Assembly: GCA_029781975.1 (NCBI GenBank)
Contig: JAKOVQ010000017.1
Coordinates: 318,074 to 382,073, forward strand
Direction of reading: 5' to 3'
Source of the DNA: Acidobacteriota bacterium
Lineage (GTDB): Bacteria; Acidobacteriota; Thermoanaerobaculia; UBA5066
DNA length: 64,000 nt
Position 1 is the stretch's first letter. Every line of letters begins with the position of its first letter. The notes below the pieces were generated by a model. That model saw only the letters and a program-made list of their open reading frames with translations. It did not search any database and had not been told where the DNA came from. Position numbers and translations under genes: made by a program. Positions 17,303 through 24,919 of the stretch are shown here, one piece after another.

Positions 17303-17310
17303 TGCTAAAT
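17303..17310 (+). promoter_or_regulatory. Extended -10 element for tRNA-Glu
   Basis: TGCTAAAT (extended -10 TG plus TAAAT) lies about 65 nt before the mature tRNA 5' end, leaving a short 5' leader for RNase P to remove. The context is otherwise very GC-rich. Confidence 0.45.
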
Positions 17311-17375
17311 TCGCGCGGTCCGAGCGATGCGGCGCCACGGAGTGGCCGCGCCCCTCGGGCCCGCGTCGCCTCCGT

Positions 17376-17452
17376 GCCCCCATCGTCTAGCGGCCCAGGA
17401 CGCCACCCTTTCAAGGTGGAGATCGCGGGTTCGAATCCCGCTGGGGGTACCA
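17376..17452 (+). tRNA. tRNA-Glu (anticodon UUC), CCA encoded
   Basis: A full cloverleaf can be drawn. The acceptor stem is GCCCCCA / TGGGGGT (first pair G-U), the anticodon stem CCACC / GGTGG holds loop CTTTCAA with anticodon TTC, and the T stem GCGGG / CCCGC holds TTCGAAT. Discriminator A is followed by an encoded CCA. The D-arm (CGTCTAGCGGCCCAGGAC) is typical of bacterial tRNA-Glu. It stands alone between the propeller protein and the mechanosensitive channel gene. Confidence 0.97.
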
Positions 17453-17570
17453 CGCGGCGGCCTCGCGGAGCGATTGCCGTACCTCCACCCGACCTCGAGG
17501 TACCGCTCCATGTAGGCCGCCGCCCCGGACATGAGGGCTCTCCCTTCTCGCCGCCCCGGGGCCTGTACCG

Positions 17571-19178
17571 ATGTCGATCGTTCAGAAGCTGGTCTCTCCG
17601 CGGCCCGCCGTGAAGGGTCGACCGGTGCCGCTGCCGCCCGTTCCGCCGGCACCCCCGCGTCCGACCGGTTATCGTTGCCCCGTGCCCGCCCCCCTCGCCC
17701 CCGCACTCGAGGTCGCCGGCCTCGCCCTCCTCGTCCTGGCCGTCTTCCGGCTGTCCCGCGGCTCGTCGCTGATCCGGAGGATCCGGTTCGCGCTCGCGGG
17801 GGCCGCGCTCCTCGCAGGCGTCCTCGCGGCGGAGAGACACCTCTCCCACCCCGGACGGGAGGCGGTCACCACGGCCTCCCTCGCCGTCCTCCTCCTCGTC
17901 GCCGTCTACGTCTTCCTCCAGCTCGCCGACCACGTCGTCTGGGAGAAGCTCCTGAAGCCGAAGGGGGTCCACGTCCCGCGGCTCCTCTTCGACGTCCTCA
18001 ACTTCATCGTCCTCGGCGGGGTCGGCCTGGCGCTCCTCAAGGCGCTCTACTCCGTCGACCTCACGGGGTTCCTCGTCACCTCCACCGTCCTGTCGGCAAT
18101 CCTCGGCCTGTCGCTGCAGGACGTCCTGGCGAGCTTCATGTCCGGGATCGCCCTTCAGATCGAGCGCCCCTTCGCCGTGACGGACTGGATCCGGGTCGGC
18201 GACGAGGAGGGGCAGGTCGTCCAGATGAACTGGCGGACGATCACCCTGAGGAGCCGGGACGGGCACAACGTCGTCCTCCCGAACTCCCGGATCGCCAAGG
18301 AGAACCTCGCGATCCTCTCCCGGCCGAGCGGCGCCTCGCTCTTCCACGCGACCGTCGGCGTCGGCTACGCCCATCCCCCAGGGGACGTCCGGGCGGTCCT
18401 CGCCGCGGCGATCGAGGGCGCCGAGGGGATTTGCGAGGCTCCGGCGCCCGAGGTCTTCGTTAAGGGGTTCGCCGACTCGGCGATCGAGTACGACCTCCGC
18501 TTCTGGGTCCGCGACTTCGCCCGCGCCGCGCGGGCCCGCGACGCCGTCCTCTCGCGCGCCTGGTACGGGCTTCACCGGGCGGGGATGGCGATCCCGTTCC
18601 CGCAGCGGGAGGTCGCCGTCCGCCAGGTCGTCGAGGGGGACGAGGCACGACGCGCCGACCGGCTTCGGCGGGAGTGCGCGGCGGTCCTCCGGAGCGTCGA
18701 GACGTTCAACCCCCTGAGCGACGAGCAGGTCGAGGTGCTCGCCAGGGACGCCCGGCCCGAGCGCTTCACGGACGGGGAGCGCCTGGTCCGCCAGGGGGAC
18801 GAGGGGCGGTCGCTCTTCGTCGTCAAGGCGGGCCGGGTCCGCGTCGAGCAGGCGGCCGACGACGGCGTCCCGGTGGTCGTCGCGCGGATGGGCCCCGGGA
18901 GCTTCTTCGGCGAGATGAGCCTCCTGACCGGAGAGCCGCGAAACGCCTCGGTCTACGCCGAGGGCGAGCTCGAGGTGACGGTGGTCGACAAGGAGTCGTT
19001 CGCGACCGTGCTCCAGGCGGACCATCGGCTGGCGGAGGCGCTCTCCGAGGAGCTGGAGAGGCGGTCCCGGCTGGCGCCGGCCGGCGGCGCGGATCGCCCC
19101 GGCGCCGCCTCGCCGCCCGAGGGAGATTCCGGGACCTTTTTCGCCCGGATCCAGCGCTTTTTCCGCCTCGAGCCCTGA
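17571..19178 (+). CDS. MscS-family channel with C-terminal cyclic-nucleotide-binding domain
   Basis: Several hydrophobic segments (about 42-65, 75-90, 97-120, 140-165) lead to the MscS pore helix and beta domain (LSAILGLSLQDVLASFMSGIALQIERPF, then DWIRVGDEEGQVVQMNWRTI and VVLPNSRIAKEN). A cyclic-nucleotide-binding domain (about 385-500) has GDEGRSLFVVKAGRV and the phosphate-binding cassette FFGEMSLLTGEPRNAS with the conserved Arg. This fits the bacterial cyclic-nucleotide-gated MscS group, which link cAMP or cGMP to ion flow. The first 37 residues from ATG 17571 are Pro-rich and unlike a channel N-terminus. GTG 17682, six bases after a TATCGT -10-like hexamer, is the better start (498 residues). 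Confidence 0.9.
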   Translation: MSIVQKLVSPRPAVKGRPVPLPPVPPAPPRPTGYRCPVPAPLAPALEVAGLALLVLAVFRLSRGSSLIRRIRFALAGAALLAGVLAAERHLSHPGREAVTTASLAVLLLVAVYVFLQLADHVVWEKLLKPKGVHVPRLLFDVLNFIVLGGVGLALLKALYSVDLTGFLVTSTVLSAILGLSLQDVLASFMSGIALQIERPFAVTDWIRVGDEEGQVVQMNWRTITLRSRDGHNVVLPNSRIAKENLAILSRPSGASLFHATVGVGYAHPPGDVRAVLAAAIEGAEGICEAPAPEVFVKGFADSAIEYDLRFWVRDFARAARARDAVLSRAWYGLHRAGMAIPFPQREVAVRQVVEGDEARRADRLRRECAAVLRSVETFNPLSDEQVEVLARDARPERFTDGERLVRQGDEGRSLFVVKAGRVRVEQAADDGVPVVVARMGPGSFFGEMSLLTGEPRNASVYAEGELEVTVVDKESFATVLQADHRLAEALSEELERRSRLAPAGGADRPGAASPPEGDSGTFFARIQRFFRLEP

Positions 19179-19251
19179 CGGCCTTCATTGAGAGTGGCAA
19201 GCGGCCGCTCGTCGGCAGGAGGGTCGTGATGTCGCCTGAAAGTACAAGATA

Positions 19252-19284
19252 ATCCAACATTTCGAAGCGATATCCAACGTTTCG
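19252..19284. promoter_or_regulatory. Tandem 13-mer repeat upstream of TonB receptor 1 (candidate activator site)
   Basis: ATCCAACATTTCG (19252-19264) and ATCCAACGTTTCG (19272-19284) are direct repeats 20 bp apart, about two helical turns. The second copy starts 87 bp upstream of the -24 box. A related sequence, ATCCAAACTTTTTCGG, starts 88 bp upstream of the -24 box of the paralogous receptor. Position and repetition suggest an enhancer site for a sigma-54 activator. Confidence 0.5.
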
Positions 19285-19341
19285 GCGCCCATCGATCCGC
19301 GAACCTCTCGGGTAGCTCGTAAGTGCTTGTCCTGGGCCAAC

Positions 19342-19364
19342 GTGCCATCACGAGCTCATGGCAC
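19342..19364. promoter_or_regulatory. Inverted repeat overlapping the -24 box of TonB receptor 1
   Basis: GTGCCAT (19342-19348) and ATGGCAC (19358-19364) form a 7-bp inverted repeat with 9 bp between the arms. The right arm contains the -24 element, so a protein bound here could block the promoter. Confidence 0.4.
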
Positions 19365-19374
19365 AACGCGTGCT
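19359..19374 (+). promoter_or_regulatory. Sigma-54-type promoter of TonB receptor 1
   Basis: TGGCACAACGCGTGCT has a perfect -24 box and a -12 box (GTGCT) with the invariant GC at correct spacing. It lies 84 bp before the ATG, and the paralogous receptor has the same element 86 bp before its ATG. A TAAAGT hexamer at 19373-19378 could instead serve as a sigma-70 -10; only the -24/-12 reading is conserved between paralogs. Confidence 0.6.
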
Positions 19375-19457
19375 AAAGTCCCTGCGATTCTTTTCTTTTT
19401 CTAAGGGCTGGATTCGGGTTTCCTTAACGTCAACCAGAAGCACATGGAGGAGACCGC

Positions 19458-22418
19458 ATGGTGCGCATCGGTATCCGGATACTCGCGCTCGTCGTCGTCG
19501 TGGCGACGAGCCTCACCGCCCTCTCCCAGGGCATCACGAACTCGGCGCTCCGCGGACGCGTCACGAACGAGGGCGCCGGCCTCCCCGGGGTCACGGTCGA
19601 GGTCTCCTCGCCGATCCTCCAGGGGACCCGGACGGCCTTCACCTCGTCGAACGGCGACTACGTCTTCGCCGCCCTCCCCCCCGGCCCCTACAAGGTCACC
19701 TTCAAGCTCCAGGGGTTCGAGACCGTCACCAAGAACGCGAACCTCGCCACAGCCCAGCAGGCCACGGTCGACGCCGCGATGAACCTCGCCGGCGTGGCGG
19801 CCGCCGCCACGGTCGTCGCGACCGCCGAGACGGTCTCCACGACGACGCAGTCGTCGACGACCATCACCTCCGACGTCACGCAGAAGCTCCCGGTCGCCCG
19901 GACGATCATCTCGGCCGTCGACCTCTCCTCCGGCATCAGCCGGACCGGTCCGAGCGGCAACGTGACGATCTCCGGTGCGGTCTCCTTCGACAACGTCTTC
20001 ACCGTCGACGGCGCCGTCATCCAGGACAACCTCCGCGCGACGCCGTACAACCTCTTCATCGAGGACGCCGTCCAGGAGACGACCACCTCCGTCTCGGCGG
20101 TCTCCGCCGAGTTCGGGCGGTTCACGGGCGGGGTCGTCAACACCGTGACGAAGTCGGGCGGGAACACCTTCTCGGGCTCCTTCCGGACGACGCTCACGAA
20201 CGACGCCTGGTCCGCCATCACTCCCAGCAATGAGATCCGGACCCAGAAGGTCAACCCGACCTACGAGGCGACCCTCGGCGGCTTCATCCTCAAGGACCAC
20301 ATCTGGTTCTTCGGGTCGGGCCGGTTCCAGAAGACCACGGGGTCGGGCCAGCTCGCCTATACCAAGATCCCGGTCCCGACGGGCAACGACGAGAAGCGCT
20401 ACCAGGGCAAGCTGACGATCTCGCCGTTCCAGAACCACTCCATCACCGGGAACTACCTCAAGGTGACCCAGGAGCAGTCGGGGTACGTCTTCCCGGCCTT
20501 CTCGAGCGTCCTCGACCTCGACAGCGTCATCACGAGGCAGCTCCCGCAGGACATCCTCACCCTCAACTACAACGGCGTCGTCACCTCGAGCTTCTTCGTG
20601 GAGGCCCTCTACTCCAACCGGCACTTCACGTTCGAGAACTCGGGCTCCCGCTACACCGACCTGATCAAGGGGACGATCATCCGCGACCGATCGAGGGGGA
20701 ACGCCCGTTACAACTCCCCCACTTTCTGCGGCGTCTGCGACCCGGAGGAGCGGAACAACCGCGACTACCTGATCAAGGGAACCTACTTCCTCTCCACCGG
20801 CAGCCTCGGCTCGCACAACATCGTCTTCGGCTACGACAACTACGCGGGAACGCGGAAGGCGAACAACTACCAGTCGGGAAGCAACTACCGCCTCTTCGCG
20901 AGCTCCACCATCATCCAGGGTACCGATCTCTTCCCGGTGGTGGACAACAGATCCTACATCTACTACACGCCGATCAGCACCCTCAGCCAGGGGAGCGACG
21001 CCCTCACGCACTCGGTCTTCGTCAACGACGCGTGGCGAGTCAACGACCGGCTCTCTGTCAACCTCGGCGTCCGCTGGGACAAGAACGCGGCCAAGGACAG
21101 CCGGGGCGTCACGACCGCAGACGACAGCGCGTTCAGCCCCCGCCTGGCCGCCTCCTACGACGTGACGGGCAAGGGGAACCTCAAGGTCGCCGCCAGCTAT
21201 GCCAAGTACATCGGCGGCATCCAGGAAAGCCAGCTCGACTCCACTTCCAACGCCGGCCAGCCCGGCCTCCTCTACTGGTTCTACGCGGGCGACCCCCTCA
21301 ACGTGAACGTCCCCGCCGGCCAGCCGCTCCTCACCCGGGCAGAGGTCCTGACGAGAGTCTTCGACTGGTTCTTCGCCCAGGGCTGCCCGAACCTTACGAC
21401 GTGCAAGCTCCCCCTGGCGTACGGATACGTTCCCGGCCTCAGCGCCACGATCAAGGACACGCTGAAGTCTCCCTACGCTGACGAGTTCACGGTCGGAGTC
21501 AGCGGAAACGTCGCCAACAAGCTCGCGTATCGCGTCGACTTCGTCCGCCGGAAGTTCGGTGACTTCTACAACGTCGTGCGCAACACCACGACGGGTCAGA
21601 CCACCGACGGACTCGGCACTTACTTCGACCTCGGAATCGTCAACAACACGAACAGCGTCGAGCGGAACTACACCGCCATGCAGACGCAGCTCTCCTACCG
21701 GATGCCAGGCCTCAACGTAGGCGCCAACTGGACCTGGTCGCACACCCTCGGCAACTTCGACGGCGAGAACGCCACGAGCGGTCCGATCCAGAACTCGACC
21801 GAGAGCTACCCCGAGTACAAGGCCTTCGCGAACAACAACCCGTACGGGTCGCTCGCCACCGACCAGCGGCACCGCGTCCGCCTCTGGGCGGTCTGGGACG
21901 TGCCGTTCCTCCCGAAGGCCGCGGGCGCGATGAGCCTCAGCGTCGTCCAGGCGCTCGAGACCGGGCTCGCTTACGGCGCCGTCGGCTCCGTCCGCTCACG
22001 GAACTACATCACAAACCCGGGCTACAGCACTCCTCCGTCGAGCGTCACCTACTACTTCACCGCACGCGACGCCTTCCGGACGTCGGACATCTCCCGGACC
22101 GATCTCGGCCTGAACTACTCGTTCCGGATCGCCGACACGGTCGAGATCTTCCTGCAACCTCAGGTGATCAACCTCTTCAACAACCAGGGCCTCGTCGGCG
22201 TCGACACGACGGTCCAGACCGCCGTCTCGCCCGGGGGGGCGCAGAACTCCTACCTCAACTTCAACCCGTTTACCGACACGCCCGTCCAGCGGCCGCACGG
22301 CGACACGTCGGTAAAGACCGCCAACTGGGACTACGGCCCGAACTTCGGCAGGGCCCGGAGCGCCGCGGACTTCCAGCAGCCCCGGACGTTCCTGATGTCC
22401 CTGGGCCTGCGCTTCTAG
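19458..22418 (+). CDS. Oar-like TonB-dependent outer membrane receptor 1
   Basis: The 986-residue product has a signal peptide (1-24). A carboxypeptidase-regulatory-like beta sandwich (about 28-110; ALRGRVTNEGAGLPGV, NGDYVFAALPPGPYKV) precedes a plug domain (about 120-240; VPARTIIS-like segment, FTVDGAVIQDN, EFGRFTGGVVNTVTKSGGN) and a large beta barrel ending MSLGLRF, the terminal aromatic expected for outer membrane insertion. It probably imports oligosaccharides, peptides or other large nutrients using TonB energy; the ligand is unknown. Two cysteine pairs (FCGVC, and GCPNLTTC) are conserved with the paralog at 24920. The ATG follows TGGAGGAGA. A strong intrinsic terminator follows. Confidence 0.93.
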   Translation: MVRIGIRILALVVVVATSLTALSQGITNSALRGRVTNEGAGLPGVTVEVSSPILQGTRTAFTSSNGDYVFAALPPGPYKVTFKLQGFETVTKNANLATAQQATVDAAMNLAGVAAAATVVATAETVSTTTQSSTTITSDVTQKLPVARTIISAVDLSSGISRTGPSGNVTISGAVSFDNVFTVDGAVIQDNLRATPYNLFIEDAVQETTTSVSAVSAEFGRFTGGVVNTVTKSGGNTFSGSFRTTLTNDAWSAITPSNEIRTQKVNPTYEATLGGFILKDHIWFFGSGRFQKTTGSGQLAYTKIPVPTGNDEKRYQGKLTISPFQNHSITGNYLKVTQEQSGYVFPAFSSVLDLDSVITRQLPQDILTLNYNGVVTSSFFVEALYSNRHFTFENSGSRYTDLIKGTIIRDRSRGNARYNSPTFCGVCDPEERNNRDYLIKGTYFLSTGSLGSHNIVFGYDNYAGTRKANNYQSGSNYRLFASSTIIQGTDLFPVVDNRSYIYYTPISTLSQGSDALTHSVFVNDAWRVNDRLSVNLGVRWDKNAAKDSRGVTTADDSAFSPRLAASYDVTGKGNLKVAASYAKYIGGIQESQLDSTSNAGQPGLLYWFYAGDPLNVNVPAGQPLLTRAEVLTRVFDWFFAQGCPNLTTCKLPLAYGYVPGLSATIKDTLKSPYADEFTVGVSGNVANKLAYRVDFVRRKFGDFYNVVRNTTTGQTTDGLGTYFDLGIVNNTNSVERNYTAMQTQLSYRMPGLNVGANWTWSHTLGNFDGENATSGPIQNSTESYPEYKAFANNNPYGSLATDQRHRVRLWAVWDVPFLPKAAGAMSLSVVQALETGLAYGAVGSVRSRNYITNPGYSTPPSSVTYYFTARDAFRTSDISRTDLGLNYSFRIADTVEIFLQPQVINLFNNQGLVGVDTTVQTAVSPGGAQNSYLNFNPFTDTPVQRPHGDTSVKTANWDYGPNFGRARSAADFQQPRTFLMSLGLRF

Positions 22419-22442
22419 GCACGTTTCCGATCCGATCCGAGA

Positions 22443-22477
22443 GGAGCCGGGGCTCGTCCCCGGCTCCTTTCCTTTTT
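22443..22477 (+). terminator. Intrinsic terminator of TonB receptor 1
   Basis: A perfect 10-bp stem (GGAGCCGGGG / CCCCGGCTCC) with loop CTCGT is followed by TTTCCTTTTT, 24 bp after the stop. The paralogous receptor ends with nearly the same hairpin, so the terminator was duplicated with the gene. Confidence 0.93.
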
Positions 22478-22489
22478 GGGTGGCTGAGG

Positions 22490-22495
22490 TACCCT
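22490..22495 (+). promoter_or_regulatory. -10-like hexamer, possible leaderless promoter of the sulfatase-fold gene
   Basis: TACCCT ends six bases before the GTG start, placing the predicted transcription start at or next to the start codon. There is no ribosome site between them. Confidence 0.35.
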
Positions 22496-22501
22496 CCGCG
22501 C

Positions 22502-24712
22502 GTGCCAACGCCCGGCCGCGCCACCCTCCGGCTCCCCCTCCCCCGTCCCGCAGCCGCGGCCGCCCTCCTCGCGGCCGCGCTGCTCCCTGCCGGCTGCGGC
22601 AAGGGCCGGACTTCGGCCGAGACGTTCCCGAAGGCGCCGGTGGTCCTGATCAGCGTCGACACGCTCCGGTCCGACCACCTTCCCGCCTACGGCTACACGA
22701 AGGTCGAGACACCCGCGATCGACGCCCTGCGGAAGGACTCCGTCCTGTTCCAGCGGGCCTACTCCCACGTCCCGCTCACCCTCCCGTCCCACGTCACCCT
22801 GATGACGGGGCGGATGCCCGGCGCGACCGGCGTCCACGACAACCTCGGCTACACGATCCGAAAGGACGTCCCGACGCTCGCGGAGCTCCTGAAAGCCGAT
22901 GGCTACGCGACCGGAGGGGCCGTCTCCTGCTACGTCCTCAAGGGCGACACCGGGATGGCGCGCGGCTTCGACCTCTACGACGACCACGTGGAGGCCGCCG
23001 AGGCGCAACAGGCCCTCGGCCGCGTCCAGCGTGCCGGCGACGCCACCGAGGCGCGCCTCGCGGCGTGGATCGAGGAGCGAAAGGCGGGCGAGCCCTTCTT
23101 CGCCTTCCTCCACCTCTACGAGCCCCACACGCCCTACGAGCCCCCCGAGCCCTGGAAGAGCCGTTTCGCCGACCCCTACGACGGCGAGATCGCCACGGCC
23201 GACGCGATCGTCGGCCGCTTCCTCGACCTCCTGAAGAGGAAGGGGCTCTACGACGGGTCGCTCGTCGTCTTCCTCTCCGACCACGGCGAGGGGCTCGGCG
23301 AGCACGGCGAGTCGGAGCACGGCATGTTCCTCTACCGCGAGGCGCTCCAGGTGCCGCTGCTGGTGAAGCTGCCGGGATCCCGCCGGGCCGGCTCCTCGGT
23401 CGCGGCGCCCGTGGGTCTCTCCGACGTCTTCACCACCGTCGCCCGCGCCGTGGCGCTCCCCCGCTTCGAGGCCCCCGAGGGGACGGCCTCCCTCCTCGAC
23501 GTCGCGGCCGACCCGGCTCCGGCCGACCGCCGCCTCCTCGCCGAGACCTTCTTCCCGAGGATCCACTTCGGGTGGAGCGAGCTGTCGTCCCTCCTCGAGG
23601 GGCGGTGGCACTACATCGAGGCGCCGAGGCCCGAGATCTACGACGTCGTCGCGGATCCGGCTGAGACCTCCAACCGGGTCGCCGAGAAGCCCGGACCGAT
23701 GCGCGCGCTCCGCGCGGAGCTCCTGAAGCGGCGTTCCCCCCTCGAGGTACCGACGGACGTCGACCCCGAAGCCCGGAAGAAGCTCGCCTCGCTCGGCTAC
23801 CTGAGCGCCGGCCCCTCGTCCGCCGACGGGACGCTCGAGGACCCGAAGGACCGGATCAAGACCTTCGAGATGCTCCGCGTCGGGATGGGCGACGCGAGCG
23901 GCGGTCGGATCGACCAGGCGCTCGCCGTCTTCAAGAAGCTCCTCGACGAGAACCCGCGAATGCTCGACGTCTGGGACACCTACTCCGAGACGCTGCTCAA
24001 GGCCGGCCGGGCCGACGAGGCGCTCGCGGCGCTCAAGAAGACGGTCGAGCTCGCCCCGGAGGCGGCCCGGGCTCCGTACCTCGTCCAGGTCGCCAACCTC
24101 TGCCTCCAGCTCGGGAAGTGGGACGAGGCGGAGAAGCACGCCGAGGCGGTCCGCGCCTACGGGGACCCGGCCGCCGACGACATCCTCGCCCGGGCCGCTC
24201 TCGGCAAGGGCGACGTCTCCGCCGCCGAGGCCGCCGCCCGCGCCTCGCTGGCGAGCGGAGAGGGGAACGCGCGGGTCCGCGCCACCCTGGTCCTCGGAAG
24301 GCTCGCCATCCGCCGCGGGGACGTCGCGGGGGCCCGCGCGTACGCCGACCAGGCCCTCCATCTCGCCGAGGGGGAGAAGTTCGTCCAGTCGGGACTCCAC
24401 ATGCTGCGCGGGGACGTCCTCGCGCGGCAGGGGCAGATCGCCGACGCGGAGAAGGAATTCCTCGAGGAGGTCCGCCTCTACCCGGGGCGCCTCGACGCGC
24501 AGGTCTCGCTGGCGACGCTCTACGCGTCGGCCGGACGGCGCGAGGACGCCCGGCGCGTCCTCGTCGCCCTCGTCTCCCGCGAGCCGACGCCCGACGCGTT
24601 CCTCCTCGCGATACGGACCGCGCGCGTCACGGAGGACGTGCAGGGTGAGCGCGAGCTCGTGAAGGAGGCCCGGCGGCTCTTCCCGCGCGACAAGCGATTC
24701 GCCGGCGGCTGA
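22502..24712 (+). CDS. Sulfatase/alkaline-phosphatase-fold lipoprotein with TPR tail
   Basis: The 736-residue product starts with a lipoprotein signal (PAGC, Cys at about 34). A sulfatase-like domain follows (about 46-400) with metal ligands in ISVDTLRSDH and FLSDHGEGLGEHGE. The nucleophile position reads LTLPSHVTLMTG, so the CxPSR formylglycine signature is absent and Thr is the likely nucleophile, as in related phosphoesterases. Residues about 435-735 are TPR-like helical repeats (IDQALAVFKKLLDENPRM, ADEALAALKKTVELAP, VRATLVLGRLAIRRGDV). The start is GTG. It lies between two TonB receptors, which suggests processing of the same extracellular substrate. True sulfatase activity is doubtful. 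Confidence 0.82.
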   Translation: MPTPGRATLRLPLPRPAAAAALLAAALLPAGCGKGRTSAETFPKAPVVLISVDTLRSDHLPAYGYTKVETPAIDALRKDSVLFQRAYSHVPLTLPSHVTLMTGRMPGATGVHDNLGYTIRKDVPTLAELLKADGYATGGAVSCYVLKGDTGMARGFDLYDDHVEAAEAQQALGRVQRAGDATEARLAAWIEERKAGEPFFAFLHLYEPHTPYEPPEPWKSRFADPYDGEIATADAIVGRFLDLLKRKGLYDGSLVVFLSDHGEGLGEHGESEHGMFLYREALQVPLLVKLPGSRRAGSSVAAPVGLSDVFTTVARAVALPRFEAPEGTASLLDVAADPAPADRRLLAETFFPRIHFGWSELSSLLEGRWHYIEAPRPEIYDVVADPAETSNRVAEKPGPMRALRAELLKRRSPLEVPTDVDPEARKKLASLGYLSAGPSSADGTLEDPKDRIKTFEMLRVGMGDASGGRIDQALAVFKKLLDENPRMLDVWDTYSETLLKAGRADEALAALKKTVELAPEAARAPYLVQVANLCLQLGKWDEAEKHAEAVRAYGDPAADDILARAALGKGDVSAAEAAARASLASGEGNARVRATLVLGRLAIRRGDVAGARAYADQALHLAEGEKFVQSGLHMLRGDVLARQGQIADAEKEFLEEVRLYPGRLDAQVSLATLYASAGRREDARRVLVALVSREPTPDAFLLAIRTARVTEDVQGERELVKEARRLFPRDKRFAGG

Positions 24713-24730
24713 TCCGGAAAACCGCACCCG

Positions 24731-24746
24731 ATCCAAACTTTTTCGG
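24731..24746. promoter_or_regulatory. ATCCAA-type element upstream of TonB receptor 2
   Basis: ATCCAAACTTTTTCGG resembles the tandem element before receptor 1 and starts 88 bp upstream of this promoter's -24 box (87 bp in receptor 1). Only one copy is present here, and it is two bases longer in the middle. Confidence 0.4.
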
Positions 24747-24818
24747 ACCCCCTCCGGACGAACGCCGCGCTCCTGAGGACGAGGGACCCGCCTTCGCGGA
24801 CGACGCTTCTCGCACGCG

Positions 24819-24834
24819 TGGCACGAGCCCTGCT
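24819..24834 (+). promoter_or_regulatory. Sigma-54-type promoter of TonB receptor 2
   Basis: TGGCACGAGCCCTGCT has a perfect -24 box and CTGCT as -12 box with correct spacing, 86 bp before the ATG. The match in sequence and distance with receptor 1 supports a real promoter. No competing -10 hexamer is seen here. Confidence 0.62.
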
Positions 24835-24919
24835 CGATGGGAGGTCCATGACTTCCCTCCACGCGGCCTTACGGCCCAGACGTCCGACCGATTCCGAACA
24901 GACAGGAGAAGGAGAACAT

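Noticed and set aside
13696-17613. 1305-codon plus-strand frame over the propeller gene
   Set aside because: It is antisense to a protein with a signal peptide, ribosome site and recognisable blades, and also runs through the tRNA-Glu; the product is low-complexity Arg/Pro/Gly.
22502-24712. Calling this gene an active sulfatase
   Set aside because: The CxPSR formylglycine signature is absent (LTLPSH instead), so only the fold can be claimed.
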